From Chloromonas sp. AAM2 (Eukaryota; Chlorophyta; Chlorophyceae; Chlamydomonadales; Chlamydomonadaceae), in contig QAXH01000729.1 of assembly GCA_004335635.1 (NCBI GenBank), forward strand, positions 1 to 51,495: 51,495 bases of DNA. The letters run 5' to 3'. The translations under genes and the position numbers were made by a program. The number at the start of each line of letters is the position of its first letter. Position 1 is the stretch's first letter. Shown in pieces: positions 21,065 through 44,100 of the stretch. Below the pieces are notes generated by a model. That model saw only the letters and a program-made list of their open reading frames with translations, ran no database searches and was not told where the DNA came from.

Positions 21065-23010
21065 TCAAGAAACTGTTATGAAGTCAACTTGCACCTGGTG
21101 ATTGGCATACTTGGCCAGCCACTCCCGCACTCGCTTCTGCAGGATCTTAGGCCATGCCTTGGCTGATCTGTTCACCATAGTGAGACGCATGGGCCGCTTC
21201 ACCTCCCGCATGAACACGCTCAGCGCATCAATCCACACGTCCTGCGAGCCACTGTCTATCTGCTGTGCCAAAACCACATGGGACACGTGCCTGGGCACGT
21301 GTGTCACCACCCCACCATGCCCAACAACCTGGGGCAGGTGCTGCACGCAGTAGCAGAAGGCCAAAGCGCTGATTGTAACAGGAGTGGCCTGCAAAACGTC
21401 CAGCATTTGGGGCGCTTGAATGTCGCGCACGTCTAGCAACTCCAGCACTGCTCCCTTCGCCAGCTGGCGCATTACTAGGTCTGTAAGAGCAGCTGCCTGG
21501 CTGCTGTTGCGACTGAAGAGCAGGTCTAGGACAAATACTCTGTCTGCAGGGCGGCCAGCGCCTGGTGGCGGCTCAAAAAGGATGTGTGGGCAGGTTGCCG
21601 CGTTGATAAGAGCTGCCTCGATGTTGCAGTCCATGCCTAGGCTGTACGAGTGGCTGTTCTCCACCCGGAGGCAGTTGTGCACTGTGCAGGACTGGATGCT
21701 GGCCAGAGGCAGGTGGGCGAGGGTGTGCACGTCCACCACACTGTTGACCAGGTGCAGGCTCTCCCACCTGCTCGCAAGAACACAGGCATGCGAGAGTAAG
21801 GCTGCCTTGGCTAAGCCACTGGACTGCAATGCTATTTTGCACTGAACTGCTACGCCTGACGATGGCGAGTGTTCCTCAATAATGCTGCGAGGTGCCAGTC
21901 ATTAACAGTTAAGTTATGTCTCACTGCATCAATGCTCAGCTGCCACGCGAGTGATCCAGACCTCCTTTACTGTACATAAAGGCAGCTGTCAGTTGCCGCA
22001 GCCCTCCAGTGACAGGCGAGACCTGGCGACATACACACACACATACACACACACATACACATTTACACGTGCATACCTGCATGCGCTATCGCCATGGCTC
22101 TGTGTCAAGTCCAGGTTAGCCAGCCGCACATGGGTCAGGCGAGGGTGAGCCAGCAGTTGCTGAAACGTGGCATCACCCACACCTTCAGACCCAGGGAGCA
22201 GGTGAAACTCCCTGAGTTCTGGTAGCTCAGGCAGGAGACTGGCCGCTGCTGTGTCGTCTGTTATGACCATTTCTAGCAACGCCTGGTCGACCAGTGCAAG
22301 TGCCATGCAGAGGAAGGGAGCACTGCTAGGAATGCACTGCATGCACTTGAGAGTGCGCACGGAAGCAGGATACGTGTTGGCGGCGGCTGAGTCCTGCTGC
22401 CTGCTGTTGCTGCTCAGGGTGCTGCCAATGCTGGTGGCTGCAACAACTACTACGGCGGCAGCAGCAGCGGCGACACCAGCGGCGCTTTTTGCAAGCTTGC
22501 AGCTGTGCAGGCTGAGCGTGTGCAGGCTCGGGAGCTGCTGCAGCTGCAGCTGGGAGATGGTGCTGGACATGTCGGACTGTGTGAGCCTGATACCGTGAAG
22601 CTCAATGGAGGTGATGCATTGGAAGAGGCAAGGTGCTGGGCTGAGCAGGCTGCTGTGTATGGCCAGGGTTACGTTGCACGAACAGGCTGCAAGCTGTTGT
22701 GCTGCCTCAGGACTGGCACGGGCACTCTTGCTGCTCCTGCCCAGGCTCAAGAGGCTGCCAACTGCTTCAATTGTGCTGACTGGAGCTAATGAGAGCTTGG
22801 TGTGGTGTGCATGCCTGAGCACCAGCTCTGCCAGGCCTCTGCTGGCTTGAAAACATGTCAAAGCGACTGCATGGCGGTCTTGTGGGGTCACTCGTGTGTT
22901 GAGGAGCAGCAGGGGCAGCACATCCTCAAGGGGCGGGTACTGAGTTGTACCCTGAGTCGTACCCAGGTGCAGGAACGAGCGGACTCCCTCAAGCAATCCG
23001 CTGGCTGGCC
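21065..23010 (-). CDS. Orphan leucine-rich protein (LRR/F-box-like), 5' end unresolved
   Basis: Two long coding exons on the minus strand: about 23010-22077 and 21818-21065, joined in phase 2 (TGCAG|GTATGC donor, CAGTCCAG acceptor), about 560 residues. There is no ATG near the start of the first exon: the frame runs upstream to a CTCTGTAG that could be an acceptor at 23011, so a short first exon probably lies between 23011 and about 23300. The sequence has irregular leucine-rich repeats (LPSLHTLSLHSCKL, LPELPELREFHLLPG, HPRLTHVRLANLDL) and an Ala/Val run near the middle. The N-terminal EDVLPLLLLNTRV followed by a DRHAVALTCF stretch is reminiscent of an F-box-like helix set. I do not recognise the family; function unknown. 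It is divergent with SMC3. Confidence 0.6.
22024..22060. repeat. CA-rich microsatellite in the LRR gene intron
   Basis: Alternating CA runs interrupted by TA, just inside the donor end of the intron of the minus-strand LRR gene. Confidence 0.85.
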
Positions 23011-23613
23011 CTACAGAGGCGGGTCACGTCATGCATCTCTCTCTTGCCCGATGTCTTGCCGGCCAAGGTAGCCACTTTACAGGCTGGCTAAAGCCCCTCC
23101 GGCCAAGGTTTAGCTAATCTGCGCCTCCACAGCTCAACGAAAGCTAGCGAGGATTTCACGTACCTTTGGCTGAGCCAGTTGAGCATTGCACACACCACAT
23201 GAAGAACTCTCAAACGCCGGTGTTTCAAGCTTGCACCAGATAATGACCGGCGTCACTCAGAGGACACCCTAGAACAAAACGAGGGCCTGGCAGAGGACCG
23301 AAATCTCATAGGTTTTCCATCGGTCGGTCAGACTTTGATATGGTCGGTCATGCGATTTTGCTCCCGTTCACGATGATTAAGCAATGCTGCAACGTGAGTT
23401 GCGTGTCTGTTCCTTCACAGTTACATCTCCTTAAAGTCAGGATTGTCATTGGCAAGTCAATGTCATCCAAACTGAACCGGCTAGTAACGGATCACTTGGC
23501 TGATGGCTCCTGAATCATAACTGCTGCAGCACGTGTACGTGTAGTACATGGCAGACCATTCACTTGATGAGCTTGACATTTCAAACCCGTAGTTTAGCCC
23601 GGATTGCAGCAAG
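23011..23613. promoter_or_regulatory. Divergent upstream region, LRR gene / SMC3
   Basis: About 600 bp between the upstream end of the minus-strand LRR coding exon and the SMC3 start. It should contain both promoters and perhaps the missing first exon of the LRR gene. The phrase CCGGCCAAGGT occurs twice (about 23060 and 23099). Two GGTCGGTCA words lie near 23323 and 23342. No TATA box was identified. Confidence 0.4.
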
Positions 23614-35746
<12,133 letters not shown>

Positions 35747-36844
35747 TTGCCATCTGATGGTTTGACCTGGACACATTGGACTATCGATTAGGGGTTTGTT
35801 GCTGCTGACACGACTGGTCACATAGTGCAAACACTGAAGCACGTGACCGATGACTATGAAGAAACAAATGACTTTCACATGCTGCACATGGCGAACGCCA
35901 AGCAGGTTTGCAAGTATTGCAAGTATTCTCGTTGCAGGCTGAGTTGTCAAACCAACAACACACATTTCTCAAATTCTGCCAAGAACCCTGAACATCGACA
36001 AGCTTTTGAGGTTGTAAGCGTACAATTCGTGTTTGACAGAAATCTATAAGCTGATAAATGCAGTTTCTTTTACCTCTCCGTGGTTTGTTGATAGGATATG
36101 CATTGTACAGATAGATCGAATATGCATTGTACATGGCGCATTGTATTGCGCATGGGCACTAGGGGATTTGTTGAATTGCTCCCGCACACCACGAACGTCC
36201 CCACTCGTCGCGCATCGGTTCAGTCTGTTTTGAACGGGTGCCTGCTCGTCTAGTATGCTTACCATCATATGTACAGGCTTACCATCATATGTACCACAAT
36301 GTAAGCATAATCAACTTAACGTTGAATTGCTGCAGCAGAACTATCACCATTTACAAGAGAGACATTAGTAGCAACTTGACAGCGATCACACGTTCTTGTC
36401 ACTGCTAGAATACAACTATGACAAACAACTATCATCCGAGTGCAGTGTCTTGGCAAGTCAGATCGTACCATGCTCATCCAGTTCAATCACATTTGACACA
36501 ATAAAAAGCTTAATCCCAGTCCCAGCCAAGGGCGACTGTACTATCATGTTCAACAATAGATGTAGAAAGCAAGGAGGCTGTCCAGCCCGAATCGGACCTG
36601 CCTAAAAGAAGCTAGTTCGAAGAGTTCTTGATACATATCACACCACAGGTTGTGCGCTATACATGGTGAAAAATTCCGGGGACACATAAAACTCCACTCG
36701 CATGTCTGCACACAATAGGCTGTCAGCGCTTGCCATACCCACAAAAAAGCACACCTCCGGTGTGTCTGCTTACATGTCCCAATTTATTCAAGTCTGTTCT
36801 GCCCAGCTGATTCAGCTGACCAAGCCTTGCCCTTGAGCAAGTAA
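35747..36844. other. Convergent intergenic region between SMC3 and DPE1
   Basis: Both flanking genes end here. It is more AT-rich than the rest. A TGTAA at 36774-36770 on the minus strand lies about 75 bases past the DPE1 stop and is a good poly(A) signal; on the plus strand TGTAA at 36300-36304 is 550 bases past the SMC3 stop. Two direct repeats are present: ATATGCATTGTACA at about 36097 and 36119, and GCTTACCATCATATGTAC at about 36259 and 36278. No gene seen. Confidence 0.6.
36770..36774 (-). terminator. Likely poly(A) signal of DPE1
   Basis: TGTAA on the minus strand, 71-75 bases beyond the DPE1 stop codon. TGTAA is the usual chlorophyte polyadenylation motif. Short enough to occur by chance, but the position is right. 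Confidence 0.5.
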
Positions 36845-39800
36845 TTACTGGTCCTTTGCCTTGGGGATGATGTTGCGTGCGCTGCGGTATGCCATCTCCT
36901 TCAGGCCAGCAGCCTCAGGGGCCAACTTGGCCCAAATACCTTCATCACCAATGCGCCAGCGCCAGTTGCCAGCGGCCACACCCGGGGTGTTCATGCGCGC
37001 TGAGTTGTCCAGACGCATCACGTCCTGCAAACAATACACCACATGAACTGGCGTTGCAGGTACTGCAGCTGCTACCGACACCTGCCATGTTAACCCACAG
37101 GTAGATGTGCACAGGGCATGAAGCCCAGGTCTACCCCCGCAACGCTAAGTAACCATGACATGCGGCCCGGCAATCCTGACAAACTCGTACACCCTCATCA
37201 TACCTGAAAAGCAAGTGCATGAGTGCTGCAGAATCATGCAACACACAGTACACTAGCTGAAGAATGATGTGGACCTCATGGTCCAGATTGGCGTCTTCCC
37301 AGGCTGACACACACCTGGATCATCATGACGCATGTGCGCGCCGCACTGAACATGGACAGCTTGATGAGGTCCCATGCGATGTCCTTGCCGTCACTGTTTG
37401 CGTACTCCAACAGAAGGCGCTTGTCCTCCTCGCTAGCGCTGCAGAAGCAACGGACCATGCACAGTTGATCCGTTAATACTTTTCTAACATGCATCAACAC
37501 AGTGATTGAGTGGCAAAGCGGTGATTGTAACCTATTACATTGTAACCTAGGTTACAGAGTGATAGGTTAGCAACGCAGGCACAGGACCAGGCACAGCTGA
37601 TCCATTAACACAGTGGAGTACATCAGTAGATAAATATGCAAGCAAGCTGTGCAAGCAAGCAACGGCAACTACCAGCCACAGCACATCTGTTTCAACTGCC
37701 AACGGCTACTACCAACTGCAACTGCTTCATGTGCGGTGTATGCAGCTCACCTCTTGCTGAACCAGCCCACTGCTGTTTCGTTGTCGTGTGTGCCCGGGTA
37801 CACAAAGCAGTTCTCGTAGTGCATGTGGGGCAGGTGCACGTTGGTGGGGCCGCCACCCCATGCAAATTGCGTCACAACCATGCCGGGCGCACCGATCTCC
37901 TCCCTGCGGACGTCATGACATGCAGCCAGTATTCAACACATGCATCTTCAGCTGTCCTCAAGCGCTATTGAGCACCTGCCCAGCAGGCTGGCAGCCAATC
38001 AGTAGCGCATACTGCAAGTGACCATTAGGTGGCCACATGCCTGGCCCATGCGTTGCCCACCTTAGCTGCACCACGTCTGATGTGATGACTCCCAGGTCCT
38101 CGGCCAGAATAGGCACCTTGCCCAGCTTGGCCTTGAGGGCGGCGAACAACTCAGGGCCCGGGCCCTTCTTCCAGGCGCCGCCCATGGCGGTTTCGGCCTT
38201 GGCGTCAACGCTCCAGTAGCCTGAACCGCACGGGAAGACGCAGCTTGGGGCGAGGACAACAGCGTGATTAGCATGAACAAACTTTGTACACCACATTGGC
38301 ACAATTGGTCACTTCTCACAACATCATAGTACAACGCACATGACGAAGGGCACCTGATGTTGCAACATGGGCCAGGAATATCAGCACATGTCAAGCAATC
38401 CAAGTGGCGTTGGATTGGGCAGGTGTGCTTCAAGTGGCTGACTGTTGTGCGCACACCTGCGAAGCCCCTGAAGTGGTCGATACGTGTCTCGTCGTACAGC
38501 TCGAGCTGCCTGCCCATGCGCTGCGCCCACCAGGCGTACTTCTCCTTGCGGTGCTCTGACCACTTGTACAGCGGACTGCCCCACAGCTGGCCTGATGGAC
38601 AGGCAGGGACAGAGGCAGTGGTCACAACAACGTGATGCTGGCAACTGTTGGGATCATCAGTAAGCGAAAGGGACAGGTGTAAATGCCCTCTGTAACAGCA
38701 TGGCTACTGTGCACAGGCACATGCTTGTGTGAAGCCAGCCATGCTCGGCTCAACTCATAATTACCCAGCCACTTGGTGTAACCACTTTCTTTACCAACCT
38801 GTGTGGCTTACATGCCTTTGCTCCCCTGCGCCGCACCTGTCTCTGAGAACGCGTCCGGAGGCACGCCTGACACATTCTCCGGAGCGCCCGTCTCTGAGAG
38901 CTCAAACAGTCGCTGGTTGCTCCACACGTCCATGGAGTGACCGCCCACGTAGATGGGCATGTCTCCAACGATCTTGATGCCGCGGGAGTTGGCGTATGAC
39001 TGCACAAGGGACGCACGCCAAGCAGGCAGTTGTGCAGTGATTGAGATTCCGCTCGTGCAGGCCACCAAGACACCTTATTGGGTGAGCCGCTGGGTGCTAG
39101 TGTGTGTGAACATGCGCTATGCGTTCATTGCGCCCATGCTCATCACTTTCTCAGCAATAACCCATTCTGCACTGCAGGTTCCTGGACATCCGTATTCACC
39201 TTGATGGCCATCCACTGCCTGTCGAAGAGGAACTGCAGGGCCACCCACTCCTCGCACGCCTGCTTGTTTTGCTCCCTGCATACACACGCACATGCATGCA
39301 CGCACAAGCAACTTCGCTGAGCACACACAGCCTGGCATGGGAGTGCGCCAGGTGTCAGGTGCTGGGTTGTGATACTGAGCTTCTGTGAAGGCTGCGCTGA
39401 TCCGTGCCCCAGAAAGGTGAACCAGTTTACTCATCCAGTGAAGTAACTTAAATGATCAGTGTCCGTGCTGAAGACAGGTACAGCAGTGCGCTGCACGCTC
39501 GACTCATCTAATCGAGCGCTGCTCGTGGGTACTGCCTGTCAGAACTGATCATCACACGTCTTCTCACCTGAACTCCTTGAGTGCAGCTGGCTTCCTGAAG
39601 CGCAGGTCTTCAGGCCAGTCCCACCAGGCCTTGTCGCTGAGGCCAGGCAGGTTGCGGGCCACCTCAAACAGGGCACTATCCTCAACCCAGGCATGGGACC
39701 GCCGCCATGCGATCATCTCATCACGCAGAGTCCTGAAACCATCCTCGGACAAGAGGCGCTTGGCTGCCTTCTTCAGCAGAGGGTTCTTGACCGCAGCCAC

Positions 39801-40660
39801 CTGCAAGAGCACGTGATGTGCGATACATGGCATGGAAATCGAGATCCGTGCTCTGATGACAAACATCCAACCATCAATGCCTTGTGAGTCACCATGATGC
39901 CTCCGGGCCTCGGTGTGAAAATGTGCAATGACTGTTATACATGCTAAGCCCAATCTGAGCTAAAGGCGAACTAAATCTGAGCGTTTAAGAATGATGACGC
40001 AATTTCTTGGATATTGAAAGACGTGCACGCGTGAAGCAGGACGCTGAAGCATGCAGGTCAGTTGGTAAGGGCTTTACATACCTTTTCAAAGTCCACATCT
40101 GCAACAGGCACGCGAGGAGGAGCATCAGAGGCATCTAGCAGGCCGTCCTTGATGAGCTCATCAATGGACATGACCATGGGGTTGCCAGCGTTGGAGTCTG
40201 TGCCGGAGTATGGGGAATAGAACATGGGGTCTGGGGGCACCATAGGTAGGAGCTGCCACACTTGCATGTCGGCAGAGTTGAGCCAGTCCACTAGCTGCCG
40301 TGCCTGCTCGCCAATCTCGCCAATGCCATACGGGCCGGGCAGGGAGGTCGGATGGATGATAACGCCAGCGCGACGCTTTGCAGCAAAGTTTGGCGTGTCC
40401 TGGTCGTAATTCTTGGGCATGTCGGCACCTATCGCAATCTTGCTGTAGTCGATGAGGGCGGGAGGGGCCTCTGAGCTCACTTGCGCTGGCGCGGTCTCTG
40501 GCGTGACAACCTTCTGGATGGTATCAAGCAAAGACGTGTTGCATATATGCTGCGTGCGCGAGGCGCGATGGCTCTGCCTGCCGCTTTGACGAACTGAGGG
40601 CACTGAGGAGGCATTGCGGCCCGCGATGCCGTAGCATTGCTGCTGCATGCCGAGCATCAT
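36845..40660 (-). CDS. DPE1: Plastid 4-alpha-glucanotransferase (disproportionating enzyme, GH77)
   Basis: Nine exons on the minus strand: 40660-40082, 39800-39568, 39275-39200, 38999-38837, 38591-38457, 38220-38061, 37903-37751, 37438-37315 and 37024-36845; phases close to 600 residues (Arabidopsis DPE1 576). It moves maltooligosaccharide segments between glucans in plastid starch metabolism. The first 40 or so residues are rich in Ser, Arg and Gln and nearly free of acidic residues, as in a chloroplast transit peptide. The mature part begins near RRAGVIIHPTSLPGPYGIG. Catalytic residues are the nucleophile D389 in RIDHFRGF, acid/base E436 in AEDLG, and D489 in GTHDN. Other landmarks are GDMPIYVGGHSMDVW, WGSPLYKW and NTPGVAAGNWRWR. 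Lack of DPE2-type carbohydrate-binding modules makes this DPE1. Confidence 0.97.
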
Positions 40661-41125
40661 GAGTTGGATAGAGTCGTGTGCCTGAGCTTAGGGAGGTGAG
40701 TCGTGCACACAAAAGCCGGGAGGATAGGTATCTGATCAAGCAAGCTCAAACTTTCAACACGCGTTTCGCAGCACCAGTTTAAGTATCTACTGTGAGGCGA
40801 TGTCGGCAGGACGAAAGAACCTAGAAGTAAGAAACGAGCGCTTTACAACGCCCTCCTCTGCTTCCTCCTCTGCGATCTCACACATGAACTCCCGATATTT
40901 TGTATGAGTTCACGTGTGAGATCTGTGCTCCTCTCACGCCCATTGCACGCCAATCAACAGGAGCTGACAAGATGATGCATAGTACATGGGTCCTGGGGCC
41001 AGTTACAGTGGGCATAATACATGTGGCACAGCCCTAGATGACAAACTGGTCATCCTCAAAGCAACCCATGAGTCCATGTTCTTCACTCTCATTGCTATTT
41101 CACATCCTGCGAGTGATGCATTTTC
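40661..41125 (-). promoter_or_regulatory. DPE1 upstream region and Tectonic 3' region
   Basis: These 465 bases separate the Tectonic stop from the DPE1 start, both on the minus strand. A TGTAA at 41007-41003 lies about 120 bases past the Tectonic stop. The rest should be the DPE1 promoter, with the inverted repeat at 40874-40923. Confidence 0.5.
40874..40923. promoter_or_regulatory. 18-bp inverted repeat with a G-box core upstream of DPE1
   Basis: Left arm 40874-40891 (GATCTCACACATGAACTC) pairs with right arm 40906-40923 at 17 of 18 positions around a 14-base AT-rich loop. The right arm contains CACGTG, the G-box core; the left arm has CACATG at the same place. It lies about 215-265 bases upstream of the DPE1 start codon. 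Confidence 0.55.
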
Positions 41126-44100
41126 TCAGAGCCAGAAAATGACCAGGCTGGCTAGCACCGCCAGAAGTGCAACCATGGGCACTGTGACATGCCTGAGCTG
41201 TGCACCAGTGGTGATGAAGGGGTAGAAGATGTCCTCAGGCAGAGGTGCCATTAGGGGAGGTGCAGGTTTCTGAGTGTTTGTGTTCAAGACCTGTTCCTTG
41301 CTAATGAAGGAGACCGTGGAAGTCATGTAAAACCTGCAGTGCGTCACCAGGCAAAACAGTCAGTTTCCAACCAGGTCAGGCCTCAATGTAAGCAAGAACT
41401 CCAGGGCTTGATGCGACCATCCGTTCTACTCGTCGAATCACCAGTGTCCCAATCCCATGAGCAACACGCCCCAGCCACGCTCACCCAGAGCAGACGCTGT
41501 CCTGTCTGTCCGTGATAGCGACCTCACGATCCCCGGCATGTGCCTTCTGACCCTTTGCCTCACCCAATTCCTGCTTACTCACTTAGCGCTGGTGGTTGTG
41601 GCCTGTGTGCTGGGAAACGTCCAGGTGGCTGTCCGCAAACACAAGTTGGCATACAGCACCTGCAGCAGCATGCGTACAGAAAGCCACCTGAGAAGACCTG
41701 CTGGCTTGATCACCCAACCCACAGCTTGCTGCCTTGACAACGGGGAGGCGAGCCAGTTGCTAGAAGGCTAGCAGGGGCTGCAACCTCGTCAGGAGTTTAA
41801 ACCGCACAGCAGGGAGGGGTTGAAAACAGCAAACAACCAAAACACCACACTCAGCAACAGATGACAACAGATGTGCACTACCACTGCCATTTGCTGTCAC
41901 ACGATCAACATGTGTCCACATGATGCACATGGGGTCATCTGCATCCATGCAGAGCCTCCAGGCAAAAGGTCGCCAGGCATATATTCGCGTGTGCTTGCAT
42001 GGCATGTGGCGCACCTTGCTCTGTAAATTGTTGGTTGAGAAGGCCACACCCGTCAGAATCTGCAGGTCATAGCCCACCACCACATTGGAGCATGAACGGT
42101 CCGCGGCCGAGTAAATCAGGTTGCTAGGGGGCCAGTTGGAGATTTGGACCTGCAGGCATGGAGCAAGGCGGCAGCTGCCAACGGTGCGAGGATAAATGCG
42201 TGCCATTAGCTAGAACTAGCAGAATGTCACGGGATGCACGACCATCCTTTCAGTGCATCTTTTGCATACAGTATGCCGTCCGTTGTACTTGACAGCAGCT
42301 GATGATGCTGATTTGATGATGTCATCAACCAGAAACAGCAAGAAGTTTCCCTGACCAGTGTGCCTGTTGCAGGCTGTAGTTGTCTTCATTGTAGTTGATA
42401 GCAGCAGATGATGCTGGCTCGGTGCTGAAGAGCAGGGAATGGCGGCCTGATCACCGATGCCACGTAGCTCACAAGGCCACATAGCTCACAGTCCCAGCCC
42501 ACAAGGCCACACGCACCTGCACCCACTCCGCGGCCACCTGTGACGTGTTGCTATTGCCCCACACGCCAAGCCACAGATTATTGGAAGCAATGTTATCAAG
42601 CACACCATCCATTATTCGTGCAAGGTACCCGGAAGGCGTTGTCGCGTTGTTCCTGCACTCGCACATTAAACACGCAAATATATGTTAACATACAAATGGA
42701 TGATCTCAGATCTGCAGACGCCTGGCTGGGTAGGCAGATACTACATCACTTCTGCATGTGAACGGCACGGCCGTGCATCCTGACTGTGCACGTGCGCACT
42801 TGCCTTCGTTCACAACTGGCCTGTGCTCTTGGTCATGCTTGGGACGCCCAACTTATCCATGGACAAACCGATGCTTCTTGTCTCTTGAATTAAGTTTCTG
42901 TTACGTGCTTCTGTCGCTTGAATCAACCAGGCAGGCTCACTCACGTGCAGTAGGCAGCCAGTTCGTCAGCTGTAAGCGGCACATGGCATGAGGTGGTGGC
43001 GTTGAAACCAAAGCCCACGGGGTTTTGACCGGAGCCCGCACATGCACCGTCATTGTAGGCTATGGGCATGGGCAAGCCGCCTGTGTAGCGCTTGATGGCC
43101 ACCTTGGTATCAGACCCACTGACTAGACTGGACTGGGTACCGGCCTGCGTGCATAACAAGGCCATGCCTCAGGATGCATGCAAACCAGGGCATGCAAGTC
43201 ATGTCGCAAAAGCAGGGCTGCCTTTGGCCAACAAGTGAATCCGGGTGCCCTCTTTGCATGTGTCCGTGTCCAAGTGCCATTTGTTGCCAAATCAGTACTG
43301 GTAGTACTGGTAGACACACAGGCGCTGTTCCAGTCAGTTTCCAAACGCAAAGTGCCAAACAACACGTGGTTCCAGGTGCATGTGCCATGTGTTGCCCGAC
43401 ACCTTGACACTCATAGACATATGCATGCTATCTCAGCCGTTTCAATCGCACGTGCTGCACAAGCCACTCACGAGCACAGGGTAGCCATTGAGGTACCCAG
43501 GGTTGCCTGAGTAAGAGTACAGGACACGTGTGTCAGCTGCCTGGTACTGCGTCCAGACCACACGCGTCTGCTGCTTAATCCAGCTGTCCCAAGGCACCGC
43601 ATTCGTAATCACCAAGGCTACAGATATCTGCGTCCCAGCAGATCATGCAGTCGTAATCAGGAGCATGGGTAAAGTGGTTGAGCGTGCGTAACAGAAGCCT
43701 ACGGACCGTATTGAATTCGTACGTTTGCTGCCATGTTAGTAGGTGGTAATGATCTGCGCATGTGGTGCTGAAACGCTGAGGGTGGCAAACTGATAGCCGC
43801 ACTGTTCAGGAAACCCCCAAATGCTCGTTTACCTTTGACAATGAGCCTGCGCTGCCGTCCTGCCAGTTGTAGTACAGCAGCATGTCCACGCTGTGTACCG
43901 GGTAGTAGCAAATGCCTTCAGTGGCGTTGAAGTAAGTCACTGTGGTGCTGGGCATGGCCCAGAGCAGGCCGGTGGCAGGGTCCAGATACTGCATGTTGGC
44001 AGACAGGTTAGTCGGTGAGTGACGTCTCAGCCCATAGTGACAATGGATGGAGGTTAAAGATCTATGTTGCCTGATTGTTAGCCCTTGTAGATGCAGTCGC

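Noticed and set aside
22994..22996. Start codon of the LRR gene at 22996 (minus)
   Set aside because: The codon is TTG, not ATG, and the frame continues upstream to a likely acceptor, so the start lies elsewhere.
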